Of a stretch of DNA of 64,000 nt, positions 7,811 through 16,395 are shown in pieces. Positions within the stretch are counted from its first letter, which is position 1. Each line of letters opens with the position of its first letter. The notes under the pieces are model-generated. The model was given only the letters and a program-made list of their open reading frames with translations, searched no databases and was not told the origin of the DNA. The translations under genes and the position numbers were made by a program. The stretch covers positions 35,741 through 99,740 of the forward strand of contig CAJSYI010000006.1 of NCBI GenBank assembly GCA_910573745.1. Direction: 5' to 3'. Source of the stretch: Muribaculaceae bacterium (GTDB taxonomy: Bacteria > Bacteroidota > Bacteroidia > Bacteroidales > Muribaculaceae).

Positions 7811-9805
7811 ATGCCACACGAACATCAATGCTGTAATTGTCATAACGACAATAACCACGCCTATGGCCAGGCCGACAAAGGCCGTCGGGGTTTTTCCGGT
7901 CTGTTTCGCACATATTTGCGCGAAATCCTGTCCGGTGTCATGCTTGTGGCCGGAATCGTGCTTTCCCGTTTCGGTGTGTTCGCCGGCTTAAGCGAGGCTT
8001 CCGGCTATGCTTTCGACTGGGTGTCGCTCTTGTGGTTCATGGCGGCGGTCGCTCCTGTGGCTGCGGTGATTCTGGCCGATGCATGGAACGATTGGCGCAA
8101 AGGGGACTTTATGAACGAATTCACCCTTATGACCCTTGCCGCCGTCGGGGCTTTCTTCATCGGAGAATATCCTGAGGCGGTTGCTGTGCTCCTCTTTTAT
8201 TCTTTTGGGGAGAAGATGGAAGGCACCGCTTCTGACGATGTGCGTGAACGCATACGCTCCCTTATAGGACGTCTGCCCGACAAGGCTTATGTTGTGGGTG
8301 CGGACGGAAATCTGCACGAGTCCGATCCAAAGGGCGTTGCCGTCGGAACGCTGATAGCAGTGCGTCCCGGCGAACGCGTCCCCATCGACGGAACGCTGGA
8401 GGGAGACTCGGAGATTGATTTCGACACTTCGGCCATCACCGGCGAGTCGGTTCCGAGGTCGTACGCTCCCGGCAGCCTTGTCCTTTCCGGTATGATTCCG
8501 CTTGACAAAAGCGCACGTCTGACCACCGCAAAGGCGTTTGCCGACAGTTCGATGAGCCGTATGATGAAACTGATAGAGGACGCGGCTGCGAAGAAGTCGC
8601 CCACGGAGTCGATGCTGCGGCGAATTACCCGATGGTATACGCCTACCGTCATGGTGTTGGCGGCGTTGGTGTTTGCTGTACCTTGGCTCATTTCTCTCTT
8701 TCCCGGCACTTCTCCGTTCGCTTGGCATGTATGGCTTGAGCGTGCTCTCGTGTTCCTTGTGTGCAGTTGTCCTTGTGCATTGGTTGTCAGCATTCCGCTG
8801 AGCTATTTCGCGTCTATGGGCACTGCTTCGCGCCTCGGACTGCTCTTCAAGGATTCAGCCCACATAGACCGGATGCGTAAGACCGACACTGTGGTTTTCG
8901 ACAAGACCGGTACGCTGACCACAGGACAGTTCCATATCGTAGGGATTTGCTCCGCCGAAGGTTCTGCGGAAGAGGAAGTCCTTTCGCTTGCAGCGGCCGT
9001 GGATGCCTCGTCAGCCCATCCGTTGGCTCAGGCCATCATGAAAGAGGCCGCCGACATTCCAAGACCCGAAGTGGAAGGAGCTACAACGGTTCCCCACGGT
9101 ATGCAGGCCACGCTCGACGGCAGACTTATACTTGTCGGTTCAAGGAAGCTGCTGCAGGACAACGGCATCGCTATGCCGTCTGAAAGCCGCCCGTATACCG
9201 AGGTGTGCGTTGCCGCAGGCGGACGCTATATCGGTTCTGTTTATCTTGAGGATACGCTTAAGCCGGAAGCTGCCGATGCCGTAGCGCGTCTGCATAAGAC
9301 CGGAGCTGAAAACGTCATCATACTGTCTGGCGACCGTGAACAGGCGGTGGCGTCAGCCGCTAAAGCAGCAGGTGCCGACAGCTGGCAGTCGCAGCTTCTC
9401 CCGGCCGACAAGCAACGAATCATAGACTGTCTCCGCTCTGAGGGGCATGTCGTGGCGTTCGTGGGCGACGGCATAAACGATGCGCCGTCCATAGCTTCCG
9501 CCGACATCGGGATAGCAATGGGCACGCACGGCACGGATATGGCGATGGAAAGCGCCGATGTGGTGATAGCCGGAGACAATCTGTCCACGCTCCCGAAGGC
9601 CATGCTGCTTGCGAGAAGGGTACACCGTGTGGTCGTGTGCAATGTTGCATTCGCCCTTGGAGTGAAAGCCGCAGTGATGATTCTCGGAGCTTTCGGAATA
9701 GCTTCGCTATGGGCGGCGGTATTCGCCGACACCGGAGTGACGGCAATAACAATCATTTATACGCTTCTCGCCCTGACCACATTCGGAAACAGACATACTT
9801 CATGA
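7811..9805 (+). CDS. Heavy-metal P1B-type ATPase (Zn/Cd/Pb exporter type)
   Basis: A 664-residue metal-translocating P-type ATPase of the inner membrane. Visible signatures in order: TGESVP (actuator domain), the transmembrane metal site SCPCAL, DKTGT with the phosphorylated Asp, SSAHPLAQAI (HP motif of P1B pumps), GDGINDAP, and a final helix with FADTGVTAI, the Asp placement seen in ZntA-like zinc/cadmium pumps. There is no HMA domain; instead the first 20 residues are a Cys/His-rich tail (HEHQCCNCHNDNNH) that could bind metal. The last four bases (ATGA) overlap the start of a Fur-family regulator, implying translational coupling and metal-dependent control. Confidence 0.93.
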   Translation: MPHEHQCCNCHNDNNHAYGQADKGRRGFSGLFRTYLREILSGVMLVAGIVLSRFGVFAGLSEASGYAFDWVSLLWFMAAVAPVAAVILADAWNDWRKGDFMNEFTLMTLAAVGAFFIGEYPEAVAVLLFYSFGEKMEGTASDDVRERIRSLIGRLPDKAYVVGADGNLHESDPKGVAVGTLIAVRPGERVPIDGTLEGDSEIDFDTSAITGESVPRSYAPGSLVLSGMIPLDKSARLTTAKAFADSSMSRMMKLIEDAAAKKSPTESMLRRITRWYTPTVMVLAALVFAVPWLISLFPGTSPFAWHVWLERALVFLVCSCPCALVVSIPLSYFASMGTASRLGLLFKDSAHIDRMRKTDTVVFDKTGTLTTGQFHIVGICSAEGSAEEEVLSLAAAVDASSAHPLAQAIMKEAADIPRPEVEGATTVPHGMQATLDGRLILVGSRKLLQDNGIAMPSESRPYTEVCVAAGGRYIGSVYLEDTLKPEAADAVARLHKTGAENVIILSGDREQAVASAAKAAGADSWQSQLLPADKQRIIDCLRSEGHVVAFVGDGINDAPSIASADIGIAMGTHGTDMAMESADVVIAGDNLSTLPKAMLLARRVHRVVVCNVAFALGVKAAVMILGAFGIASLWAAVFADTGVTAITIIYTLLALTTFGNRHTS

Positions 9806-10296
9806 CCAACCGATCTGAAATAGAATCCAGGCTTCAGAAAGCCGGAATACGCCCTACGGCCGTCAGAATACTGATAATGGACGCTTTGGGGAAATTAGAC
9901 CGGCCTATCTCGTCGCTTGAGCTTGAGATGCGGCTCGATACCGTAGACCGTTCTTCCATATCGCGCACCCTTGCGCTTCTGCTCGACAAAGGGCTTGTGC
10001 ATACCATCGACGACGGGAGCGGTTCGGCAAAATTCGAGCTTTGCCATTGCCATTCGCACAGAAGCCTTGAACAAGAATCATCTGCGCATGACTGTTTTCT
10101 TGGCCACAGTGATCTGCACGCGCATTTCCATTGCGTGCGTTGCGGCAAGACCGTATGCCTGCCTGACCAAGGGCTTTACATACCGCAGCTTCCCGCAGGC
10201 TACGTGGCCACAACGGCCAACTTCGTCATCACCGGCCTTTGCCCGGAGTGTTCAATCGTCCAAGGTCAGGGACGGCTTGAGGCGAAAGATGAATAA
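9802..10296 (+). CDS. Fur-family metalloregulator (Zur-like)
   Basis: A 164-residue Fur/Zur-type repressor. The winged-helix region (AGIRPTAVRILIMDALGK, SISRTLALLLDKGLVH) is followed by a metal-binding half that is rich in His and Cys: CHCHSHRS, HDCFLGHSDLHAHFHCVRCGKTVC and GLCPEC, the last two forming the structural Cys4 zinc site. The start ATG at 9802 overlaps the stop of the P-type ATPase, so the pump and regulator are coupled. A zinc sensor regulating its own exporter is the likely reading. The 3' end overlaps the convergent MBL gene by 31 bases. Confidence 0.9.
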   Translation: MTNRSEIESRLQKAGIRPTAVRILIMDALGKLDRPISSLELEMRLDTVDRSSISRTLALLLDKGLVHTIDDGSGSAKFELCHCHSHRSLEQESSAHDCFLGHSDLHAHFHCVRCGKTVCLPDQGLYIPQLPAGYVATTANFVITGLCPECSIVQGQGRLEAKDE

Positions 10297-11075
10297 GGAT
10301 GCTGGAGGGCTATGTATTCTCCCCGTGAATGATTGGCATAGACAGGAAATAGGCATGCGTCGGCCATTCGTTGACGCAGCTGGTCTTCATCGTCGGCCAG
10401 GCAGAAATGCATAGGAAAGAAGCGTGCCACGTCAATGATGCGGACGAAATGATATGCCCCAGTCCAATAGTCGGTGCCTATGCGGGAATCGACAGGAAAC
10501 ATCGCGAAGTCAATCGAAGAAGACCTTTCGGCAATCTTCTTCACGATTGACAGGTAAGCGTTTTCAGCCTCCTCAATTTCTTTCTCTGACGACTCGTCTT
10601 TCCATATCCATGCGTTGAGGTCTCCGGCATGGAATGCGGTCATTCCATTGGCGTCCGTCAGAAGATATGAGTTGCCAGTGTCGGTCGAACCGAAAGCGTC
10701 CACCGTAAGCAATGAATCCGAGAATGACTCGCCCGGACGGAGCACCGTGACCTTTTCCGTTGACGGTTTGAATCCGTTGTATACGGTCTTTTCGCGGAAC
10801 ATAAACCTGGCAGCCCGCTCCGTGTCTTTGCTGATTATGAACCTGATTTCAGGGTGGACCTGTTCCCAGTTGAATATGGAACGGTGGAAATGGTCTTTGT
10901 GGTGATGGCTGACCAGCACGTAAAGCGGCTTGTCCTCGGGTATCGATGAGAGAAAAGCGGGAGGTTCGCCGGAGGCCGCAGACCTGCGCCCGTCTTTCCA
11001 GAAATCGAAGACGGCGGCAAAGGCTGGGGTCTCAAGCACGAAGCAGTCGTGCCAGATGAATTTCAGGGTAATCAT
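10266..11075 (-). CDS. MBL-fold metallo-hydrolase
   Basis: A 269-residue cytosolic metallo-beta-lactamase-fold protein of the short UlaG/YycJ-like type. The metal-binding HxHxDH motif is seen as SHHHKDHFH near residue 57-65. Further ligands are likely in FHAGDLN (about 149) and in 'ANHSRGEYIAL' near the C-terminus. The substrate is unknown; relatives include phosphodiesterase and lactonase types. It is convergent with and overlaps the Fur-family gene by 31 bases, so the two have no shared terminator. Its upstream side faces the 400-base region that holds the candidate RNA at 11.17-11.31 kb. Confidence 0.85.
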   Translation of the reverse strand: MITLKFIWHDCFVLETPAFAAVFDFWKDGRRSAASGEPPAFLSSIPEDKPLYVLVSHHHKDHFHRSIFNWEQVHPEIRFIISKDTERAARFMFREKTVYNGFKPSTEKVTVLRPGESFSDSLLTVDAFGSTDTGNSYLLTDANGMTAFHAGDLNAWIWKDESSEKEIEEAENAYLSIVKKIAERSSSIDFAMFPVDSRIGTDYWTGAYHFVRIIDVARFFPMHFCLADDEDQLRQRMADACLFPVYANHSRGEYIALQHPYSSFASSRP

Positions 11076-11170
11076 ATAAGTAGCTGTTTGCTTTTACAGA
11101 TAACGCTTAAGAGTCGTCGTTAGCGTTGTGTTTCGCGGAAATCTTATGAATGCCTCTGATGTTTTTTCGT

Positions 11171-11308
11171 AAAAAGAACCGGAGGGAGGCTTCGCAGCTT
11201 CCCTCCGGCATGTTTTCCATAATACTTTATTCAAACTAACCTAACATCATGAAACGATTTTCTGTCTTTATAACGCCGTGTATGTCCTGATGGTTCACTT
11301 CCCTCCGG
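11171..11308 (+). ncRNA. Candidate regulatory RNA: hairpin, 13-aa ORF and second competing arm
   Basis: In the 400-base gap between MBL and kinase genes a strong hairpin (CCGGAGGGAGGC / GCTTCCCTCCGG, arms 11179-11190 and 11197-11208, six-base loop) is followed by a short open frame ATG 11249 to TGA 11290 (13 residues, MKRFSVFITPCMS). The 3' arm CTTCCCTCCGG then recurs at 11298-11308, exactly 100 bases after its first copy, so the 5' arm could pair with either. The kinase promoter lies downstream at 11370-11400, so this is not simply its leader. Expression is not known; no Rfam family was assigned. Confidence 0.35.
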
Positions 11309-11369
11309 TTTTCGTGAGTTGTGAGTTATGAGTTGATGCGTCGGCATATTGGAATGAGACAGTATGGAT

Positions 11370-11400
11370 TTGGAACTGAGGGGGATTTTTATTAATTTTG
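11370..11400 (+). promoter_or_regulatory. Promoter of the BadF-type kinase operon
   Basis: TTG (11370-11372), 20 bases, TAATTTTG (11393-11400) is a full match to the Bacteroidetes primary-sigma promoter. It lies about 75 bases before the chosen kinase start. Confidence 0.7.
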
Positions 11401-11476
11401 TGGAGAAATTGGCAGAGTGTGCCGTTAGGGCATGTCCGTGTCAGTGTTTTTGGATTATTCTAATCAGATTTCTGAG

Positions 11477-12325
11477 ATGAGAAACATATTGATTGCCGAT
11501 GCCGGTTCGAGCAAGGTGAAATGGTCTGTTGTAAGCAGCAGCCCGGAGCCCTTCACGTTCGTTACCGACGGGCTCAACGCCCTTCTTGCCGAGCAGGAGG
11601 AGGTGAACGCCAAGCTTGCCGAGGTGCGTTCTCGTCTTTGTGGCATGGAAATCGCCGATGTCTGGTATTACGGTTCCGGATGCGCGATTCCTCGGGTCTG
11701 CCGAAAGATGGACGAGTCGCTCAGAAATATTCTGGGCGTGGAAAAGGCTCATGTGAACAGCGACCTCCTCGGGGCGGCCCGTTCGCTTTTCGGCCATAGG
11801 CGCGGAATCGCATGCATACTTGGCACGGGTTCCAACTCCTGTCTCTACGATGGCGAGGAGATAGAACGCAATGTTCCTTCACTGGGGTATGTGCTCGGTG
11901 ACGAGGGCAGCGGCGCGGCTTTGGGGAAACGGCTCGTGTCCGAGGCTTTCAAAGGGCAGCTTCCGGCAAATGTGCGTGAGAAGTTCCTGGATACATATCA
12001 GCTGACGCTTGCCGACATACTTGACAAGGTTTACCGTTCATCGGCACCTAACAAGTTCTTGGCTTCTCTTGTGCCTTTCCTGAGCGACAATCTGTGGAAT
12101 CCCTATGTCTATTCTCTTGTGCTCGAGGAGCTGATAGCGTTCGTGAAGAAAAACGTTGCCATGTATGACGGTGCGCACTTCCTTCCCGTGAGCTTCATCG
12201 GCTCGATTGCCGCCAATTTCGAGAAAATCCTGCGGGAGGCTGCGGCATCGCAGGGATACACCGTAAGCGAAATCACCGCCGACCCCATGGCCGGTCTCAT
12301 CAGATACCACAGAGATGAAGTCTGA
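11477..12325 (+). CDS. BadF/BadG/BcrA/BcrD-type ATPase, N-acetylglucosamine-kinase-like
   Basis: A 282-residue member of the ASKHA sugar-kinase superfamily. MRNILIADAGSSKVKWSVV is the phosphate-1 loop, ACILGTGSNSCLYDG (about residue 110) is the phosphate-2 loop, and 'LGYVLGDEGSGAALGKRLV' is typical of eukaryote-like N-acetylglucosamine kinases. Its likely job is phosphorylation of an amino sugar, perhaps from cell-wall recycling. The ATG at 11477 was preferred over an upstream in-frame start because it begins the nucleotide-binding strand. It overlaps the following SGNH gene by 11 bases, so the two are probably one operon. Confidence 0.85.
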   Translation: MRNILIADAGSSKVKWSVVSSSPEPFTFVTDGLNALLAEQEEVNAKLAEVRSRLCGMEIADVWYYGSGCAIPRVCRKMDESLRNILGVEKAHVNSDLLGAARSLFGHRRGIACILGTGSNSCLYDGEEIERNVPSLGYVLGDEGSGAALGKRLVSEAFKGQLPANVREKFLDTYQLTLADILDKVYRSSAPNKFLASLVPFLSDNLWNPYVYSLVLEELIAFVKKNVAMYDGAHFLPVSFIGSIAANFEKILREAAASQGYTVSEITADPMAGLIRYHRDEV

Positions 12326-12989
12326 GGCTTGGTTGGCCTTATGTATGGCCGCGTGTGGATTTGTGGCCGGATGCAGTCCGGTAAGCTGTTTCGCCGAGAG
12401 CGAGTACTGGCACCAGCGCACGAGCCTTTTCGATCTTCTTCCTGTCGGGGAGGACGACATAGTGTTTCTGGGCAACTCGATTACTGACGGAGGTGAATTT
12501 GCCGAGCTTTTCGGTATGCCTGACATAAAGAACCGGGGTATTTCGTCGGATGTGGTCGGCGGCGTGGCCAAGCGTCTCGGCCAGGTGCTTTCGGGCCGTC
12601 CCTGTAAGATATTCCTTCTCATAGGCATCAACGACGTGAGCCATGGCCTTTCAGCCGATGAGATTGCATCTGAATACGAAAGCCTTGTGGAGCGTATACG
12701 CATGGAGTCACCGACTACCCGGCTTTACGTGCAGTCGGTGATGCCGGTCAACAATGATTTCAGGCGTTATAAGAACCTTGTGGGGCGCGAGGGTGTGATA
12801 CCTCATCTGAACCGGAGGCTTGAAGATATTGCCACGAGGCACGGTGCCGTCTACGTGGACTTGTGGCCGGCGTTGGCCGATGCCGGGACAGGCAAGCTGC
12901 GGCGTGAGTTCACCAACGACGGGCTGCATCTGACAGGAAAAGGCTATGCGGCGTGGGTAAGGCTTTTGAAGGCGTATGTAGAGGAATGA
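12315..12989 (+). CDS. SGNH/GDSL-family hydrolase, probable lipoprotein
   Basis: A 224-residue esterase-type protein. The N-terminus has a hydrophobic stretch ending in a lipobox-like GFVAGC, so it is likely a lipoprotein or exported. Catalytic blocks are clear: FLGNSITDGG (block I, nucleophile Ser), 'FLLIGINDVSHG' (block III Asn) and NDGLHLTGKGY (block V Asp-x-x-His). It resembles the platelet-activating-factor acetylhydrolase/sialate O-acetylesterase group. The overlap with the kinase upstream suggests a sugar-deacetylation role next to sugar phosphorylation, which is inference. Confidence 0.88.
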   Translation: MKSEAWLALCMAACGFVAGCSPVSCFAESEYWHQRTSLFDLLPVGEDDIVFLGNSITDGGEFAELFGMPDIKNRGISSDVVGGVAKRLGQVLSGRPCKIFLLIGINDVSHGLSADEIASEYESLVERIRMESPTTRLYVQSVMPVNNDFRRYKNLVGREGVIPHLNRRLEDIATRHGAVYVDLWPALADAGTGKLRREFTNDGLHLTGKGYAAWVRLLKAYVEE

Positions 12990-12996
12990 ACTAAAG

Positions 12997-13929
12997 ATGA
13001 AAGTTATGAAGAGATATATTCTGGCATTGACTGTTCTTGCTTCCGGGGGGCTGGCGTTCGCCCAGTCCGGAAGCGAAGCGACTGATTCTGTGAATCAGGA
13101 ACAGTCGCAGACCGTAGTGAAGGCCTTGTTTGAATATCCGGTGGCTCCGGCCGAAATCACAGGGCTTCAGGAAAAATCGGACTGGCTTATGGAGCATTTC
13201 TGGGACGGCTTCAATCCCAAGAAGCTCAAGTCGGTGGATCAGTCTGCCCTCAACCATGCGTTTTTCGTATATGCCACGCCTATGCAGTGGGCCGACAAGG
13301 AGAAGTCGATAGCGTCGGTAGACCGCCTGATAGAATCGCTTAAAAAGAATCCCGCATTGATGCTCCAGATGACAAAGGCCGCAGAGGAGACGCTTTACGG
13401 CCCGCGTGCCACGATGTGGATTGACGAGATTTATGTGCGTTTTCTTGAAGCTCTGGTGAAACAGAAGAAGCTCAAGGATTTCCACAAGGCGCGTTATCAG
13501 TTCCAGCTCGACAGGCTCAAAGGTTCGATGGAAGGCTCCGTGGCTCCTGATTTCAGTTTCGTCAAGCCCGACGGCACTCCGGCAAGGTTCACCCCGACGG
13601 GCAACTACACGCTCATCGAGTTCGGAGACCCCGACTGCTATGACTGCACTATGGCCAAGCTGAAGCTTGACACGGACGCCAAGGTGTCGGATCTCCTTCG
13701 TACGGGCCGGCTCAACATCTGCTTCATAATACCCGGAATGGATGAAGGATGGCAGGAACAGCTGAAGGATTATCCGGAAAAATGGGTGGTTGGCGCGTCG
13801 GAAGACGTTGACGAAATCTATGACATACGCCTGACTCCGACTTTCTACATCATCGGCCCTGACCATAAGATTCAGTACAAGAACCTGCCGCTGGACCGTG
13901 TGGTTTCGATTCTCAAGGCGATAGAATGA
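12997..13929 (+). CDS. DUF5106 thioredoxin-like exported protein
   Basis: A 310-residue exported protein with signal peptide MKRYILALTVLASGGLAFAQ. Residues about 40-175 form the DUF5106 helical region and the C-terminal part is a thioredoxin-like fold with a redox CxxC (DCYDCTMAKL, about residue 211) and the cis-Pro strand 'DIRLTPTFYIIG'. Similar Bacteroidetes proteins are thought to act in periplasmic thiol-disulfide exchange. It begins 7 bases after the SGNH gene and is followed 1 base later by the DoxX gene, so it sits in the middle of a tight operon. Either the ATG at 12997 or the one at 13006 could be used. Confidence 0.85.
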   Translation: MKVMKRYILALTVLASGGLAFAQSGSEATDSVNQEQSQTVVKALFEYPVAPAEITGLQEKSDWLMEHFWDGFNPKKLKSVDQSALNHAFFVYATPMQWADKEKSIASVDRLIESLKKNPALMLQMTKAAEETLYGPRATMWIDEIYVRFLEALVKQKKLKDFHKARYQFQLDRLKGSMEGSVAPDFSFVKPDGTPARFTPTGNYTLIEFGDPDCYDCTMAKLKLDTDAKVSDLLRTGRLNICFIIPGMDEGWQEQLKDYPEKWVVGASEDVDEIYDIRLTPTFYIIGPDHKIQYKNLPLDRVVSILKAIE

Positions 13930-13930
13930 T

Positions 13931-14440
13931 ATGGTTATGGGAAAGTTGGTGAAATTCATAAAGCGTTATTACATACGCACCACAGGTTACAGCTACACCA
14001 ATCTGGGTCGCCTCTTCCTGCGGCTTTTCGTAGGCGTGATGCTGATGCAGTTCGGCATCCGGCAGATGGTGCATTTCCTGGAGATGCAGGATTCGTTCCC
14101 GGCGGTGCTCGGGATGTCGTCGGCCGTTTCCCTTACGGTGATGACAGTGATTGAGACCGTGTGTTCGTTTTTCATAATGGTTGGTTTCATGACGCGCATG
14201 ATGATAGTGCCGCCGTTCGTGGCCCTGTGCATAGCCGAGTATTATGTGCTCCATGACTATGTGGCCCAGGCGGCCTACACGCTTTCATGGCAGCAGCAGG
14301 GTTATCTGCCCGTGATGTTCCTCGGCATATACTTCTTCCTGATGCTCGTAGGGCCAGGGAAGATTTCGATAGACTACTTCCTTTCGTTGCATATCATCCA
14401 TACCGACAACAAGAGCGAGTCGGAACTGGAGGAGGTGTGA
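13931..14440 (+). CDS. DoxX-family membrane protein
   Basis: A 169-residue integral membrane protein with four hydrophobic helices (about 28-48, 65-90, 93-110, 122-142). 'LGRLFLRLFVGVMLMQFG' and 'VIETVCSFFIMVGFMTRM' are the recurring DoxX pattern. DoxX-type proteins are linked to thiol and oxidative-stress systems, which agrees with the thioredoxin-like gene directly upstream. The exact function is unknown. Confidence 0.78.
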   Translation: MVMGKLVKFIKRYYIRTTGYSYTNLGRLFLRLFVGVMLMQFGIRQMVHFLEMQDSFPAVLGMSSAVSLTVMTVIETVCSFFIMVGFMTRMMIVPPFVALCIAEYYVLHDYVAQAAYTLSWQQQGYLPVMFLGIYFFLMLVGPGKISIDYFLSLHIIHTDNKSESELEEV

Positions 14441-14502
14441 GATAAAGTCCGGTGCCGGGGGAAGGAAATGAAAAGTAAGGTTGCAAAAACAGACATTCAG
14501 AA

Positions 14503-15657
14503 TTGAAGATAGCAGTATTGGTTTCCGGAGGCGTTGACAGCGCGGTCGTGGTCCATAGGCTCGTCGCCGAAGGACACGACCTTCATCTGTTCTATATACG
14601 CATCGGGATGGACAACGGCGAAGGCGATTGTTCAGCCGAGGAAGACATAGAGATGTGCCAGCTCATAGCGCGCAAGTATGGCCTTCCGCTTCAGGTGGTC
14701 TCGCTGCATGAGGAATATTGGGACTATGTGATGGACTATGCGCTGAAGACCGTCAAGGCCGGGCTGACGCCGCATCCCGACATGATGTGCAACAAGATGA
14801 TAAAGTTCGGCTTCTTCGAGCAGCGGTGGGGCAAGGACTTTGACAAGACTGCCACCGGGCATTACGCTTCGATAAAGGAGAGGGACGGCAGGCTCTATCT
14901 TGCCACGGCCGCGGATCCCGTAAAGGACCAGACCGATTTCCTCGCCGCCATTTCATACGATCAGCTGAGCCATCTGTTGTTTCCGCTTGGCGACCTCCCC
15001 AAAAGCGAGGTGCGCCGCATAGCGTCCGAAGCGGGACTTCCGAATGCGTCCAGAAAGGATTCGCAAGGCATATGCTTCCTTGGAAAGATCAATTACAATG
15101 ATTTCATACGCCGTCATCTCGGCGAGCGTCCCGGCCCTGTTGTGGAGATTGAGACAGGACGCAAGATAGGCGGCCATAAAGGGTACTGGTTCCATACCAT
15201 CGGACAGCGGAAAGGACTGGGTCTTTCCGGTGGGCCGTGGTATGTGGTGCGCAAAAACGTGCGCGACAATGTGGTCTATGTCAGCAACGGTTATGGCACG
15301 GGAAAGCAGTACGGCCGCACGATTCATCTTCAGGAGATGCACTGGATAAGTGCCGACCCTTTTGAGGAAGACTCGCTGGGCATGCGTTGCGGAGATGGTA
15401 TCCGCATAGCGTTCAAGAACCGTCATTCACCACAGTTCATTCAGGCTGATATGGTCCCTGTGCCAGGCGGGGGATATGTGATAGAGTCTGAATCGGACGT
15501 GCAGGGAATCGCCCCGGGGCAGTATGCCGTGGTTTACACTCCAGACACCGCCCTTTGCCTCGGAAGCGGTATGATTTCCTCCGAGCCGCCACGGCAACGC
15601 AAACATAAAAAGGCAAATTCAGAAAATCTCTCAATATGCGATACAGACTCAATGTGA
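14503..15657 (+). CDS. mnmA: tRNA 2-thiouridine synthase MnmA (TTG start)
   Basis: Adds sulfur to the wobble uridine (U34) of Lys, Glu and Gln tRNAs. The ATP-pyrophosphatase P-loop is 'VLVSGGVDSAVVVHRL' at residues 5-20; catalytic cysteines are expected in MMCNKMIKFG (about 92) and 'SRKDSQGICFLGK' (about 185). The frame can only start at TTG 14503: an in-frame stop lies at 14476 and no ATG or GTG comes between, while the family begins right at MKIAVLVSGG. The C-terminus has a basic tail (PPRQRKHKKAN) and overlaps the next gene by 22 bases. Start-codon choice may limit its expression. Confidence 0.93.
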   Translation: MKIAVLVSGGVDSAVVVHRLVAEGHDLHLFYIRIGMDNGEGDCSAEEDIEMCQLIARKYGLPLQVVSLHEEYWDYVMDYALKTVKAGLTPHPDMMCNKMIKFGFFEQRWGKDFDKTATGHYASIKERDGRLYLATAADPVKDQTDFLAAISYDQLSHLLFPLGDLPKSEVRRIASEAGLPNASRKDSQGICFLGKINYNDFIRRHLGERPGPVVEIETGRKIGGHKGYWFHTIGQRKGLGLSGGPWYVVRKNVRDNVVYVSNGYGTGKQYGRTIHLQEMHWISADPFEEDSLGMRCGDGIRIAFKNRHSPQFIQADMVPVPGGGYVIESESDVQGIAPGQYAVVYTPDTALCLGSGMISSEPPRQRKHKKANSENLSICDTDSM

Positions 15658-16223
15658 TAGGGATCACCTACAATCAGATAGAATCGGGAGTCTATGCCCT
15701 TGTGCTTGAGGCAGAGGGCACTGACAGGCGCATTCCGATCATCATCGGCGCGCCGGAGGCTCAAGCCATAGAGTGCAAGCTGCAGAATGTGGTTACGCCA
15801 CGTCCTCTCACCCACGATATGATAACCAATCTGCTCGATGCTTTCCATTTGCAGCTCAAAGAGATAGAGATACGAAAGCTTCCTACAGGGGTCTTTGCCG
15901 CCGATTTGGTGATGACCGACGGAATCGAAGAACGCCGCATTGACTCGCGTTCTTCCGATGCCGTGGCTCTTGCAATCCGTGTCGGGGCGCCCATCTACAC
16001 GTCGGCCGAAGTTCTGAGGGAGGCCGGTTTCGATTCGGATTCGGCAGACGGCTCACGGCGTCAGTCCGCATCGCCCCGGATCACGCCTCTTGAGGAATGT
16101 CCGGAAGATGAGTTGCGTGAGCTGATGCGGCATGCAGTAGACCGTGAAGACTACGAGACTGCGGCGGAAATCAAGCGCGAACTTGAGCGCAGAAATGATG
16201 AATCCGAAGAGAATGACATATAA
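15636..16223 (+). CDS. Bifunctional-nuclease (BFN/DUF151) domain protein with UVR motif
   Basis: A 195-residue cytosolic protein. Residues 1-130 form the BFN/DUF151 domain (LVLEAEGTDRRIPIIIGAPEAQAI, then 'SRSSDAVALAIRVGAPIYTS'), and the last 45 residues contain a UvrB/UvrC-interaction helix pair (LMRHAVDREDYETAAEIKRE). The fusion is common in Bacteroidetes. A nuclease activity has been described for plant BFN homologues, but the bacterial role is not settled. It overlaps mnmA, so it is co-translated with it. Confidence 0.85.
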   Translation: MRYRLNVIGITYNQIESGVYALVLEAEGTDRRIPIIIGAPEAQAIECKLQNVVTPRPLTHDMITNLLDAFHLQLKEIEIRKLPTGVFAADLVMTDGIEERRIDSRSSDAVALAIRVGAPIYTSAEVLREAGFDSDSADGSRRQSASPRITPLEECPEDELRELMRHAVDREDYETAAEIKRELERRNDESEENDI

Positions 16224-16252
16224 ATTATGTTAAAATGAAGATTCTCGGGTGC

Positions 16253-16289
16253 ATATTGTTTCATTAATAAACAATATTCGCTATTTTTG
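16253..16289 (+). promoter_or_regulatory. argR promoter with 9-bp palindromic operator
   Basis: ATATTGTTT (16253-16261) and AAACAATAT (16269-16277) form a perfect inverted repeat around CATTAAT. A TATTTTTG -7 box follows at 16282-16289, about 100 bases upstream of argR. The palindrome covers the -33 region, so a dimeric repressor bound there would block transcription; ArgR autoregulation is the natural guess, though the sequence is not the classical ARG box. Confidence 0.55.
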
Positions 16290-16395
16290 CATTGTCATGA
16301 CGCAAGAAATGGCCTGTAACGCAGGAAGCTTCAGCAGGCAAAGAATCAAATGACGAATCTTGAATATGAACAGTGCAAATTAAAGGAATTGTCTT

